43,077 bases of DNA from Fen-1273 sp035516035 (GTDB lineage: Bacteria > Bacteroidota > Ignavibacteria > UBA10030 > UBA6906): NCBI GenBank assembly GCA_035516035.1, contig DATJAS010000153.1:1-43077 (forward strand), read 5' to 3'. Positions 1 to 8,270 of the stretch are shown here, piece by piece. A program made the position numbers and the translations under genes. Under the pieces are notes generated by a model. That model did not search any database, was not told where the DNA came from, and was given only the letters and a program-made list of their open reading frames with translations. Numbering within the stretch: the first letter of the stretch is position 1; each line of letters starts with the position of its first letter.

Positions 1-2226
1 GGCGGCCTCCTGCGGGTTGCTGGAGTTCCCGAGGGCCATCTGCCAGGTGTAGTCCAGCGTCGAGCTCACGAGCCCCATCCGCCGCTGGTCGAGGGAAAGT
101 GTGAACCCCGTAACGTTGCCGAAATCGATGTTGTCCAGGCGCGAGTACTGCGCGCCGGTGTATGTCAGGATGAACCGCGTCCCCAGCAGGTCGCGGATGT
201 CCTTATAGAAGAGGTTAACCGAGAGGCCGAGCCAGTCGGTGATGGCGTTCTTGTACCCGAACTCGTACTGCACGGTCCGTTCGGGCTTCACGTCGGGATT
301 CCCCACCACGTTGTAGTCCGGCGTGCCCGCCTGGAGCAGTCCCAGCCGCTCGCTGTTGGCACCGGTAAACATGTCCTGCAGGTTGGGGAGCTGGTAGAAA
401 TGTCCGTAAGAGAAAAAGACGCTCGACCGTTCCGTAACCGGGTAGGAGAGGCCGAACCGGGGGGCGACGGAGTACTTGGGCGTCGTCCTGACCGGGTACG
501 ACGGGGGCGCCCCGGGTATCGAATCGGCGGGATTGGCGAGGTCGCTCGGCACGTAGGAACGGCCGTTGAAATACTCAAGCCGGACGCCCGCGCGTATGGT
601 GAGGTCGTTCCATTCGATCATGTCCTCGCCGTAGGCGGCGCCGGAAATCGGGAAATAGGTCTGGATGCCCGGGTAGGCGGGGGGCAGGTACGTGATGCGC
701 GTCAGCACTGTCCCCCCTCCCAGGTACACCAGTGTCCCCGGCGTCCCGAATTCCATTTTCGAGTCCTGGAATTCCAGGCCGAGCTTGACCTGGTTCGACC
801 GGTTCACCTGGCTCGTCACCGCCGCCTTCAGCAGCAATGTGTTCGTCCTCTGCTGATACCTGTTGAAATCGACCCCCTGGACGATGGCGCCGTTGTAGAG
901 GTTGTTGGGGAACGACTTCGGCGCGCCCGCGGAATCGTACCGGGGATCGTAGAAGCTGTCGTACGCCCAGTCGTAATAATTGAAGTAGTTCTGCCGCACG
1001 TTGATCGTGTAGAATGTCGACGGGGAAACCGTGTGCGTCCAGTCGAGCCCGTGCACGATGGAACGGGTGTGCGGGATCGCACGGCCGTCCGGGTTGAGGC
1101 GCCACTGGAAGAACGGGTCGAGCGTTGACCCGTTGTTGATCAGCCGCCCGTCGATGATGTTGAACGTGGCCTGGTAGCTGATCTCGATGCCGGGGAGCGA
1201 GCGGTTGGTGATCTTCGCCAGTCCCGACCACTGGCGTTCGGACCCCAGGGGCACGTCCTGCCCGTCCCCCGTCGGGTGGGGCACGATGTACTCCAGGTCT
1301 GACCTGTCGGTCGGGACGAACGTCCTCGTCCCGTACAGGTAATCGTCATAGTCGTAGCGCTGCCCGCTCAGTATGAAATACGTCTGCGGGAGGCCCGTCG
1401 GTCCGCTGGCGTTGAGCTGGTAGTTCTGCGTCGTGGCCGGACGGAACTTGTACGTGAGCCCGCGGTCGCCCCCGCTCGCATAGGCGAATGACCCGCCGAG
1501 CGCCTCGCCGTGGAGCTCGAACGATTCACTCCCCGATTTCAGGACTGTGTTCACCACCCCGCTCATCGCCTGCCCGTACTCCGCGTCGAACGTCCCGGTG
1601 ATCACCTGCACCTCCTGGATGAGGGAGCGGTCGATCTTCACCGTGGAGGAATTGTCGAACACGTTGTTGACGGAGACGCCGTCCACCTGGTACTGCACTT
1701 CCCCCGCGCGGCCTCCCCGGAAATGCCCGTCCACGACCCCCGCCTGGAGGTTGACGATGTCGGTCAGCTCCTGCACGGGAAGGGCCTTGATCTCCCTGTC
1801 CGTCACGGTCGCGACGGTACTCGTGAGGTTCACGTCCACGACGGGCTTTTCCGCCGTCACCACCACGGCCTCCGTCGTGATCGATTCATCCTCCAGCGTC
1901 GCGTCCAGCTTCGTCGTGTTGTTGACCGAGATCTCGACGTTCTTTTCCGTGTAAGGCCGCCGCCCGACCATCCGGATCTGCACCGTGTAGGTTCCCGGGG
2001 GAATATTGAGGACCGCATAGTACCCGTCGAGGTCCGTCACCGCTCCGAGCGTCGTGCCGGTGATGACGACAGCCGCGTTCGGGAGCGGCTCCTTCTTCTC
2101 GTCCACGACCCGCCCGGCGAGTTTGCCCGTCGTCCCCGCGTGGAGGGGCTGCCAGGCGAGCAGTGCGAGGAATGCCAGGGCGCAGGGGAGCGCCCGCGGG
2201 CATCGTCTGAAGTTTCGGTTCTTCAT
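1..2226 (-). CDS. TonB-dependent outer-membrane receptor, 3' end missing
   Basis: Open from the ATG at 2226 to the window edge (742 codons, no stop), so the barrel end is missing. A signal peptide of about 28 residues ending LHA is followed by a carboxypeptidase-like regulatory (beta-sandwich) domain with the typical run GTTLGAVTDLDGYYAVLNIP, then a TonB-box-like EAVVVTAEK, a plug domain (VQELTDIVNLQAGVV; QYQVDGVSVNN; GQAMSGVVNTVLKSGS) and aromatic-rich barrel strands. This family takes up large ligands through the outer membrane with energy from TonB. It follows the exported sugar-binding-like protein and the LacI-type regulator on the same strand, so an oligosaccharide or similar ligand is my inference. 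No partner lipoprotein (SusD) is visible before the gene. Start chosen because the signal peptide begins there. Confidence 0.9.
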   Translation of the reverse strand, partial: MKNRNFRRCPRALPCALAFLALLAWQPLHAGTTGKLAGRVVDEKKEPLPNAAVVITGTTLGAVTDLDGYYAVLNIPPGTYTVQIRMVGRRPYTEKNVEISVNNTTKLDATLEDESITTEAVVVTAEKPVVDVNLTSTVATVTDREIKALPVQELTDIVNLQAGVVDGHFRGGRAGEVQYQVDGVSVNNVFDNSSTVKIDRSLIQEVQVITGTFDAEYGQAMSGVVNTVLKSGSESFELHGEALGGSFAYASGGDRGLTYKFRPATTQNYQLNASGPTGLPQTYFILSGQRYDYDDYLYGTRTFVPTDRSDLEYIVPHPTGDGQDVPLGSERQWSGLAKITNRSLPGIEISYQATFNIIDGRLINNGSTLDPFFQWRLNPDGRAIPHTRSIVHGLDWTHTVSPSTFYTINVRQNYFNYYDWAYDSFYDPRYDSAGAPKSFPNNLYNGAIVQGVDFNRYQQRTNTLLLKAAVTSQVNRSNQVKLGLEFQDSKMEFGTPGTLVYLGGGTVLTRITYLPPAYPGIQTYFPISGAAYGEDMIEWNDLTIRAGVRLEYFNGRSYVPSDLANPADSIPGAPPSYPVRTTPKYSVAPRFGLSYPVTERSSVFFSYGHFYQLPNLQDMFTGANSERLGLLQAGTPDYNVVGNPDVKPERTVQYEFGYKNAITDWLGLSVNLFYKDIRDLLGTRFILTYTGAQYSRLDNIDFGNVTGFTLSLDQRRMGLVSSTLDYTWQMALGNSSNPQEAA

Positions 2227-2269
2227 GTGCGTCCCGTTGCGTGATGGCGGCCAGTGAGACGAGGAGAAT

Positions 2270-2410
2270 TGAACAGGTTGCTTCGCAGAGAACGCTCGCA
2301 ACGACAGAAAGCGTCGATTGCTTCGGGGGGCGCCTGCCGGCGCCCCCCTCGCAATGACGGGTCAAGACGATCGCGTCGCGGCGGCGCCGTGCAGGCGCCG
2401 CCGGTCGCGA
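2270..2410. repeat. Dispersed-repeat block with two perfect GC hairpins
   Basis: This fills most of the 200-base gap between the exported protein gene and the TonB receptor. Read on the minus strand it carries two degenerate copies of the element seen at 9580, 13491 and 42243 (GTCATTGCGAG... GAAGCAATC, and a GTCGTTGCGAGC variant). Each copy has been expanded by a hairpin: 2325-2348 is a perfect 10-bp stem with a 4-base loop, and 2379-2403 is a perfect 10-bp stem with a 5-base loop. Neither hairpin is followed by a U-tract, so intrinsic termination is doubtful. They could stabilise the upstream mRNA or lower receptor expression. Confidence 0.7.
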
Positions 2411-2426
2411 TGACCCGAACAGCGGG

Positions 2427-4352
2427 TCACTTCAGCAACAGCATCTTGCCGGTCAGTGTCGAACCGGTGGAGACCATCTTGAGCCGGTAGTAATACGTCC
2501 CCGAGGCGAGGTTCGCGGCGTTGAAGTTCGCCGTGTGCGCGCCGGGGGCCGTGATGCCCAGGTTCCTCGACGCAACGAGGCGGCCGAGCACGTCGAACAC
2601 CTCAAGCGTCACTTCGCTCGAGCGGTCGATCTGGAACTTGATCGTGGTTGCCGGGTTGAACGGGTTCGGGTAGTTCCCCAGGAGCGCGAACGAGCCGGGG
2701 AGATCGCCCCCCTTCGACGCCACAGAGGTCACCGTGGCGGACGGATCCATGTACATCCAGGCGGGCCCGTCCGAATAGTTCCCGTTGTCGCCGCGGCCGA
2801 ACCAGACGCGCGTCCCGTAGCTGTTCGACGCCGGGGTGAACGAATCGCCGTCGAAATGGGTGATCCCCAGGAAGAGGACGCCGTCGCCCCTGCCGGAAGC
2901 GTAACCGAACTTCGGCAGGACGATCTTCATCTCGGCGGTGTAGCCGGAATCGGCACTTGTCCCCAGCGTGTCGACCGTGGTGCCTCCCTTGAGCGCGAGG
3001 ACCACCTGCGCGGCCTGCTGGAGCGTGTCCCACGTCGCCAGGTCGTCCTTCCGCATCGCGTGTCCCGCCGAATCGACGATGAACGTCAGGCTGCGGATGA
3101 TCAGGTCGTGATCGCCCGGGTCGCGGAGCGTACGGTCGTTCAGCGTAATGCGGAAGCCGTCCCAGCGGTCGGAGTTGGTCGAATACTGCACGACCTTGTC
3201 GTTGACGTCAAAGCCGAGGAAGAGCGTGTCCGCCTTGTAGAAGTACTTCACGGTGGCCAGGTTCGGGTCCAGGACCGTGGCCAGGCCGCCGTTGACCGTC
3301 GGCTGCTGCTGTCCGCTGCGGTACTTGAGGGTATTCGGGTACGCGTTGCGGATCGCGTTGTTGCCGTACTGGAGCTGGATGCCAGGGGCGTTCTTCCAGA
3401 CCGCCTCCGTCAGCTTCCCGTCCAACGTCGGCGACGCATACGTGCCCGCGCCGGGGATCGTATAGTCGGCCGCAACCGTCGGGACAGGTCCCGACGTCGT
3501 CGTCACGCTCGGATTCGCAAAGATCCGCATGTGGTCGTTGACGGCGGTATTGCCCCACGGGCACTGGAGCCAGGTTCTGTTCCCCATCGCCTTCGTGGTG
3601 TCAATCGGCCAGCGCCAATCGGCGTCGTAGATCGACATGCTGAACATGACCACGTCGCCCCCGACCTGCGTCACGTCATAGCCGAACTTCTTCAGGCCGA
3701 ACCGCATCTCCGTCGTCCACGACGTGTCCTGCGTCGTGTCGCTGTTCACCTTCCCCTGCACGGTCGTGGCTGCATCCCAGAACGCCTTCAGCGAATCGGG
3801 CCGCGGATGGACGTACTGCGGGCTGCCGAGCTGGCCGAGGAAGGCCGGCACAGCGTTCGCAAACGCGGTCTGCGTGTCCGCCCATGTCTCGCTGCACCAT
3901 GCATAGAAGATCTCGTCTTCCATGTTCAGGTTCCAGCCGGTGTTGATGGGGTTCGGCAGGTAGCCCGTCGGCTGGCGATACCGCATGCTGGCGAGCAGGC
4001 CGTCGAACTGGTTGAAGAGTCCCGCGCCGATCGACTTGTCTTTTGCGACGACCCCCACCCAGAGCGTATCACCCTTGACCAGGAACTTGAGCGTCGCGTT
4101 GGTCGGATCGACCGGCGGGTTGACGCCGTTCTCATCGTGCCAGCCGCTCCCCGGCATCCCGGCGTCCTGGCCGTACACGATCTTGATAGACTCCGCCACC
4201 GCCCAGTCCGCCTCGTTCAGCTTCCCGTCCAGGACCATCGTCCCGGATGTCGCGCGGGCCCAGATCGCGTCGGTGCGCTTGATCATCTGGCCGCAGGCCG
4301 TCGACGCGATCACCGCAACGAATACCATCATCATGAAAAATTTTGACTTCAT
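2427..4352 (-). CDS. T9SS-exported protein with two CBM9/DOMON-like domains
   Basis: 641 residues. The start is ATG 4352, with AAAGGAGG eight bases upstream and a hydrophobic signal peptide (MKSKFFMMMVFVAVIASTACG); the frame is open for 34 further codons but has no signal there. Two similar modules begin at the motifs LDGKLNEADW (near residue 42) and LDGKLTEAVW (near 311). This is the hallmark start of family-9 carbohydrate-binding/DOMON-like beta-sandwiches, which bind sugars or haem. Residues 557-641 form a type IX secretion sorting domain (NYPNPFNPATTIKF ... ASGTYYYRLK), so the protein should be secreted or anchored on the cell surface. It sits between a LacI regulator and a TonB receptor, which points to surface capture of a glycan-like ligand. 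No catalytic domain is visible. The domain type is recognised from short motifs only. Confidence 0.85.
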   Translation of the reverse strand: MKSKFFMMMVFVAVIASTACGQMIKRTDAIWARATSGTMVLDGKLNEADWAVAESIKIVYGQDAGMPGSGWHDENGVNPPVDPTNATLKFLVKGDTLWVGVVAKDKSIGAGLFNQFDGLLASMRYRQPTGYLPNPINTGWNLNMEDEIFYAWCSETWADTQTAFANAVPAFLGQLGSPQYVHPRPDSLKAFWDAATTVQGKVNSDTTQDTSWTTEMRFGLKKFGYDVTQVGGDVVMFSMSIYDADWRWPIDTTKAMGNRTWLQCPWGNTAVNDHMRIFANPSVTTTSGPVPTVAADYTIPGAGTYASPTLDGKLTEAVWKNAPGIQLQYGNNAIRNAYPNTLKYRSGQQQPTVNGGLATVLDPNLATVKYFYKADTLFLGFDVNDKVVQYSTNSDRWDGFRITLNDRTLRDPGDHDLIIRSLTFIVDSAGHAMRKDDLATWDTLQQAAQVVLALKGGTTVDTLGTSADSGYTAEMKIVLPKFGYASGRGDGVLFLGITHFDGDSFTPASNSYGTRVWFGRGDNGNYSDGPAWMYMDPSATVTSVASKGGDLPGSFALLGNYPNPFNPATTIKFQIDRSSEVTLEVFDVLGRLVASRNLGITAPGAHTANFNAANLASGTYYYRLKMVSTGSTLTGKMLLLK

Positions 4353-4382
4353 GACGCATGCCTCCTTTGATTGGTGGATTGA

Positions 4383-4489
4383 GAAGAGTGCTGCTCTTCC
4401 CACGGGTGATCTGCATCCGACATCACCCTGTGTCGACTGCTGGACGTCATACACCGTGGTTGTGATGCCCCGCCGATGATCACCTCCTT
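4383..4489 (-). promoter_or_regulatory. Structured leader with mutually exclusive pairings
   Basis: Within the 162-base gap before the exported-protein gene, the minus-strand RNA can form a 6-bp hairpin with a 5-base loop (4383-4399) and a 7-bp hairpin with an 11-base loop (4404-4428). The 7-base segment GATCACC at 4405-4411 can pair either inside the second hairpin or with GGTGATC at 4478-4484. The latter is part of a perfect Shine-Dalgarno-like AAGGAGGTGATC that has no start codon at a useful distance. Seen directly; a regulatory role is inference. Confidence 0.35.
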
Positions 4490-4514
4490 CGGTCTTTACT
4501 CGTTGAATGATGGA

Positions 4515-5525
4515 TTAGTGTTCTCCCGCACACCCGCATGATTCCCGGATCCTGAGCGAGGTCGAAATCAGGATCTGCTGCTTGTGGTGCGCATTCTTGT
4601 TCCGCACGGCGTGCAGCACGGTCTCGATCGCCTTGATCCCCAGGTTATTGATCCCGCCGTGCACGGTGGTGAGCGCCGGCGTGAGGTACGAGCCGATCGG
4701 GATGTCGTCGAATCCCGCGAGCGCCATCTGCTCGGGAATCTGGATGCCCTGGTCGCGCAGCGCGGAGAGCGCGCCGATCGCCATGGAATCGTTCGACGCG
4801 AAAATCGCCGTGGGCCGCGGAGACGCGGCCAGGATCGTCTTCACCGCGTCATACCCCGATGCCTCGGTAAACTCCCCCGGGACCTGGAGGGCCGGATCGA
4901 GCGGAAGCCCCCTCGACTGCATCGCCGCGCAGTAGCCCCGCAGACGCTCCGCCGCGTCCACGTTCCCTTCCGTTCCCCGGATGATCGCCACGCGCGTGTG
5001 GCCGTGCGAGAGGAGGTGCTTTGTCATCGCGGCAGCGCCCGCTTCGTTGTCGATATTGAGCGAGTCGAACGCGCTCGATTCCACGCGGCAGTCGAGCAGG
5101 AGCACCGGGAGCGTCCGGGGGAGGTTCTCGTTCAGCGTCTCCGCGTCGATGTGCGGGGACATGATCACCAGCGCGTCCACGCGGCCGCGCATCATGCGGA
5201 GCGCCGTCTCGATCTGCTTCCTGTTATTGTGGGAGCTGGAGACCAGGAGCTGGTAGTTGTATTTCTGCGCCGTCTGATCGCACCCGCGTATGACTTCCGA
5301 AAAGAACTCGCCGAAGAGATCCGGAAGCAGCAGGCCGATGGAATCGGTCCGCCGCATGCTGAGGCTTCTTCCCAGGACGTTCGGCACGTAGTGCAGCTCG
5401 GAGGCCGCCTTCTTCACGCGCTCGCGCGTCCCGTCATCGACCGGATCGGAGTTGTTGAAGACCCTGGAGACTGTCGCAATCGAGACACCTGCGCGTGAGG
5501 CAACTTCCCTGATCGTCACGCTCAT
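4515..5525 (-). CDS. LacI-family transcriptional repressor
   Basis: 336 residues, the normal length for the family. The N-terminal helix-turn-helix (TIREVASRAGVSIATVSRVFN) is followed by the hinge helix LGRSLSMRRTDSIG and a periplasmic-binding-protein-like sensor domain (FFSEVIRGCDQ; IRGTEGNVDAAERLRGY; AIFASNDSMAIGAL; LAGFDDIPIG). Members of this family bind a sugar or other small effector in the C-terminal domain and a 14-16 bp palindrome with the HTH. Two such palindromes flank its own transcription start, so autoregulation is very likely. It probably also controls the downstream exported protein and TonB receptor by read-through, since no third operator is visible before them. The effector cannot be told from sequence. 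Confidence 0.93.
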   Translation of the reverse strand: MSVTIREVASRAGVSIATVSRVFNNSDPVDDGTRERVKKAASELHYVPNVLGRSLSMRRTDSIGLLLPDLFGEFFSEVIRGCDQTAQKYNYQLLVSSSHNNRKQIETALRMMRGRVDALVIMSPHIDAETLNENLPRTLPVLLLDCRVESSAFDSLNIDNEAGAAAMTKHLLSHGHTRVAIIRGTEGNVDAAERLRGYCAAMQSRGLPLDPALQVPGEFTEASGYDAVKTILAASPRPTAIFASNDSMAIGALSALRDQGIQIPEQMALAGFDDIPIGSYLTPALTTVHGGINNLGIKAIETVLHAVRNKNAHHKQQILISTSLRIRESCGCAGEH

Positions 5526-5568
5526 GAGCAGCCCTGGTTCTGGAGATGGTAAATCTGGTCGAGGAGAA

Positions 5569-5582
5569 TGTAAACGTTTACA
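5569..5582. promoter_or_regulatory. LacI-type operator O2 (perfect palindrome)
   Basis: TGTAAACGTTTACA is a perfect palindrome with the central CG typical of LacI/PurR/CcpA-type sites; the symmetry extends to 16 bp (5568-5583). It lies about 40 bases into the predicted leader of the lacI-type gene and is centred 43 bp from the other operator, close to four helical turns. That places both on one face of the DNA. Confidence 0.85.
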
Positions 5583-5611
5583 TGAGGCAGGAAAAAAAAT
5601 TAGGCGCGAAG

Positions 5612-5625
5612 TGTAAACGCTTACA
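5612..5625. promoter_or_regulatory. LacI-type operator O1 at the transcription start
   Basis: TGTAAACGCTTACA differs from the second operator at one position. It begins six bases downstream of the -10 hexamer, so bound repressor would cover the transcription start and block the polymerase. Confidence 0.85.
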
Positions 5626-5630
5626 TGCTG

Positions 5631-5659
5631 ATAATAGACAAGTCATTGGAATTTGTCAA
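5631..5659 (-). promoter_or_regulatory. Canonical sigma-70 promoter of the lacI-type gene
   Basis: On the minus strand, TTGACA (5654-5659), exactly 17 bases, then TATTAT (5631-5636): a near-consensus sigma-70 promoter. Transcription should start near 5624, inside operator O1, giving a leader of about 100 bases. Confidence 0.8.
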
Positions 5660-5743
5660 GGGAATTCTTCTCGGGCAGGTGTTTTTCCGGTGGGGAGACT
5701 GATCAAAAACTCAACAATTCCGGGGATTCCTCCCGGGCAGGCC

Positions 5744-7135
5744 TCAGACAGTCCTGGAAAAGACCGGGCGGTTCTTCGACATCCCCTCGAGATAGGCATC
5801 GAAGCACATGGCGATGTTTCTCAGGAGGAGCCTCCCGGCGCCAACGATGGCGATCCTGCCGGGCTCAAGCGCAACGAGTCCGTCAGAGGCGAACTGATCG
5901 AGCTGCCGGAGGGAAGACTGAAAATACTCGTCGAACTCAACGTCGAACATCTCCTCGACCGCGGCTTTCTCAAGCTCGAGGTCGCACATCAGCCGCATGA
6001 TCACGTGCTTGCGCACGTGGTCGTCGTCGGTCATCCGGTACCCGACGTGCGTCGCCAGCTTCCCCGCGTCCATTGCCCGGTAGTACTCCGGGATGTTCTT
6101 CGTGTTCTGCGCGTAGGATCCCCGGAAGTGGCTGATGGAGGACATGCCGAACCCGTAGAGGTCGGCACCGGACTTCGTCGAGTATCCCTGGAAGTTCCTG
6201 TAGAGCGACCTGGCTTTCTGCGCGCGGGCCAGCTCGTCGTCGGGCCTGGCAAAATGGTCCATCCCGATGTACTCGTAGCCGCTTCCGCAGAGCCGTTCGA
6301 TCGTCATCTTCAGTATCGCGAGCTTTTCACCCGGCGCGGGTATGTCTTCCGGCCGGATGAGCTTCATGTGCGGCTTGAGCCATGGCACATGGGCATAGTT
6401 GAACACGGCGATCCTGTCCGGCGCGAAGCCGACGACCTTCTCCAGCGTCGCGGCGAACGACGCGGAGGACTGGAATGGAAGGCCGTAAATCAGGTCGAGG
6501 TTGATGCTCGTGAATCCGCAATCGCGCGCCCAGTCATACACCCGCCGGGTCATCTCCTCGGGCTGGACGCGGTTGACGGATTCCTGCACGCGGTCGTCGA
6601 AGTCCTGCACGCCCATGCTCATCCTGTTGAACCCGGCGTCGCGCAGCGCGACGATGTGGTCGCGCGTCAGCTCCCGGGGGTCGATCTCGACGCTCATCTC
6701 GACGCCGGGATCGATGCGGAACGAAGACCGGATGGCCTCCCCCATGTCGCGGATTTCGTCAGGCAGGAGATGCGTCGGCGTCCCGCCTCCCCAGTGGACC
6801 TGGACGACGCGGCGGCCGGGCGCAATCAGGGGGGCGATCTGCGCAATTTCCTTCTTCAGGTAGGCGTTGTACTCGGCGATCCTGTTTCGGTCGCGCGTGA
6901 CGATCATCGTGCAGCCGCAGAAATAGCAGAGTGTGTCGCAGAAGGGGAAGTGAAAGTAGAGGGAGACGTCGCCGGTCTCGCCGGGACCGTTCGTCGAGGC
7001 GATCTCGGCGCGAAAATCCTCCGCGGTGAACGACGGGCTGAAGAGCGGTGCCGTGGGGTAGCTTGTGTACCTCGGTCCTGGCCGGTCGTATTTCTTCAAC
7101 AGGCCGAGGTCAACGTTTGAAAACGATGATTCCAT
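5744..7135 (-). CDS. hemN: Oxygen-independent coproporphyrinogen III dehydrogenase
   Basis: Radical-SAM enzyme that decarboxylates two propionates of coproporphyrinogen III to give protoporphyrinogen IX in anaerobic haem synthesis. The N-terminal YDRPGPRYTSYPTA and the cluster motif CDTLCYFCGC (C-x3-C-x2-C-x-C, about residues 66-75) are diagnostic of true HemN rather than HemW, and VHWGGGTPTHL follows. The HemN C-terminal domain is present (MRLMCDLELEKAAVEEMF). I chose ATG 7135, which has AGGAG six bases upstream; GTG 7150 or ATG 7141 would add a few residues. A haem enzyme fits an organism with the many cytochromes encoded upstream. It stands alone between a weak terminator and the lacI-type promoter. 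Confidence 0.93.
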   Translation of the reverse strand: MESSFSNVDLGLLKKYDRPGPRYTSYPTAPLFSPSFTAEDFRAEIASTNGPGETGDVSLYFHFPFCDTLCYFCGCTMIVTRDRNRIAEYNAYLKKEIAQIAPLIAPGRRVVQVHWGGGTPTHLLPDEIRDMGEAIRSSFRIDPGVEMSVEIDPRELTRDHIVALRDAGFNRMSMGVQDFDDRVQESVNRVQPEEMTRRVYDWARDCGFTSINLDLIYGLPFQSSASFAATLEKVVGFAPDRIAVFNYAHVPWLKPHMKLIRPEDIPAPGEKLAILKMTIERLCGSGYEYIGMDHFARPDDELARAQKARSLYRNFQGYSTKSGADLYGFGMSSISHFRGSYAQNTKNIPEYYRAMDAGKLATHVGYRMTDDDHVRKHVIMRLMCDLELEKAAVEEMFDVEFDEYFQSSLRQLDQFASDGLVALEPGRIAIVGAGRLLLRNIAMCFDAYLEGMSKNRPVFSRTV

Positions 7136-7188
7136 CTCCATCTCCTGCACGAATTGGTCCGCCGGGAGCGCGCCGGACGTCCCCTCTC

Positions 7189-7217
7189 AGTGTACTCAGA
7201 ATCAGCCCAATATTCAA
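7189..7217 (-). promoter_or_regulatory. Possible hemN promoter
   Basis: Minus-strand TTGAAT (7212-7217), 17 bases, TACACT (7189-7194), about 55 bases before the hemN start. The spacing is right and each hexamer has four matches to the sigma-70 consensus. No FNR-type TTGAT-N4-ATCAA site is present. Confidence 0.35.
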
Positions 7218-7252
7218 GGGCTGGAGGGGCAAAACCGGGCAAAATGGAAGGT

Positions 7253-7275
7253 TTTCCCGCGGTTCCAGCGGGAAA
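7253..7275 (-). terminator. Hairpin just after the long metabolic operon
   Basis: A perfect 8-bp stem (TTTCCCGC/GCGGGAAA) with a 7-base loop, starting five bases after the stop of the osmC-like gene. It is the first strong hairpin after 17 close-packed genes. The downstream run is not U-rich, so it is a weak or factor-assisted terminator. Confidence 0.45.
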
Positions 7276-7279
7276 GGAC

Positions 7280-7732
7280 CTACTCCATGATCAGCGTGGG
7301 ATTGACTTCGACGATCGAGGCGATGGAATTGGTGACGAGGCAATGTCTGTGCGCCTCGCGAAGAGTCGCGTGGACTTCGGCCTCGGCGGTCGGACCCGAA
7401 ACGACGATCGTAGGGAATATCACGATCCGGGTGAAACGGTAGTCGCCCTCGACGAACTCCAGCACCCCGTTGGCATGGCTCCGGTAGGAGACGATGGGGA
7501 GTTGTTTCTTCGCGGCGAACGTCAGGAACGTGGCCATGTGACAGACTTCGACCGCGCCGACGAACATGTCTTCGGGCGTCCAGTGGCCCGCCTCGCCCCG
7601 GAATTCCGGCGGGCTGGAAATTTTCATCGTCGGCTTCCCTTCGGAGGAGAGGAGGCCCGATTTCCCCTCTGTCCAGGACGTGCTCGTCTTGTACGTGAAC
7701 GACCTGTACTTCGCCTTCGTCGTTTCTGTCAC
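7280..7732 (-). CDS. OsmC/Ohr-family peroxide or thiol protein
   Basis: 150 residues with the two family cysteines, C64 in GAVEVCHMATF and C131 in EAHRHCLVTNSI, the peroxidatic and resolving thiols of OsmC-type hydroperoxidases. The GTG start has GGGAGG about nine bases upstream. It lies 26 bases after leuD on the same strand and closes the metabolic operon. The role is probably removal of organic hydroperoxides that would damage the iron-sulphur enzymes encoded just upstream. The sequence is closer to the general OsmC-like family than to classical Ohr, so the exact substrate is unknown. Confidence 0.88.
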   Translation of the reverse strand: MTETTKAKYRSFTYKTSTSWTEGKSGLLSSEGKPTMKISSPPEFRGEAGHWTPEDMFVGAVEVCHMATFLTFAAKKQLPIVSYRSHANGVLEFVEGDYRFTRIVIFPTIVVSGPTAEAEVHATLREAHRHCLVTNSIASIVEVNPTLIME

Positions 7733-7758
7733 GCGCTCTGGTCCTCCCGCGTCCGCTG

Positions 7759-8268
7759 TTATTGATGGAGGTTCTTTGTGGCGTTTTCCAGCACGCGCTT
7801 GCGCGTGTACGGGATCAGCCCGCCCGCGTCGATGATCGCCCGGCGGGCCTGCGGAAGCTGGACCACCGGGACATTCCGGCCGGTGGTCGCATTCCGGATT
7901 TCCGTGCCCGTGAGCTCGATCTCGTCACCCGCGGCGGCGCGGAACCCCGGGGCGGTGACAAGGTCCAGCCCGAGGTTGATCGCGTTCTGGAGGAATATCC
8001 GGGCATAGCTTTCAGCCACGATGGTCAGGGCGTGCCCCCTGAGCGCGGAGACGGCCTGCTCGCGCGAGGAGCCGCACCCGAAATTCTTCCCCGCCACCAC
8101 GACGCTCCCCGGCGGCACGGTCCCGGAGCAGAGCGCCGCGTTGAACTCCGCGATGTCCGCGAACGCGTATTGCGGCGTTTCGGACGGAAGGACGGTGGCC
8201 ATGTAGCGCCCCGGATAGATCACGTCCGTGGAGACGTCGTCATCGAGTTTCAGCACCACGCGCGCCAT
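7759..8268 (-). CDS. leuD: LeuD-like small subunit of a 3-isopropylmalate dehydratase-family enzyme
   Basis: 169 residues. ATG 8268 is two bases past the leuC stop. Conserved features are the N-terminal DVSTDVIYPGRYM and the GKNFGCGSSREQA signature of the aconitase swivel domain. With LeuC it isomerises 2-hydroxy diacids to their 3-hydroxy isomers through a dehydrated intermediate. The short small subunit paired with a separate short large subunit is the archaeal-type arrangement shared by isopropylmalate, citramalate/methylmalate and homoaconitate enzymes. The loop after STDVIYPGRYM helps set the specificity, but I cannot assign the substrate. The operon lacks leuA and the usual leucine order, so leucine synthesis is not the most likely role. 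Confidence 0.88.
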   Translation of the reverse strand: MARVVLKLDDDVSTDVIYPGRYMATVLPSETPQYAFADIAEFNAALCSGTVPPGSVVVAGKNFGCGSSREQAVSALRGHALTIVAESYARIFLQNAINLGLDLVTAPGFRAAAGDEIELTGTEIRNATTGRNVPVVQLPQARRAIIDAGGLIPYTRKRVLENATKNLHQ

Positions 8269-8270
8269 GG

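Noticed and set aside
400..1128. Long open frames on the plus strand (here and at 1510-2244, 2535-4346, 4584-5498, 5546-7120, 8436-9524, 9651-11102, 13534-14949, 16404-17897, 18946-20580, 32829-34847, 34460-36655).
   Set aside because: They lie opposite well-supported genes, have Arg/Pro/His-rich low-complexity composition and no family motifs: by-products of the high GC content.
4478..4489. The plus strand reads like the 3' end of 16S rRNA (GATCACCTCCTT).
   Set aside because: No other 16S sequence surrounds it; it is simply the complement of a strong Shine-Dalgarno-like run.
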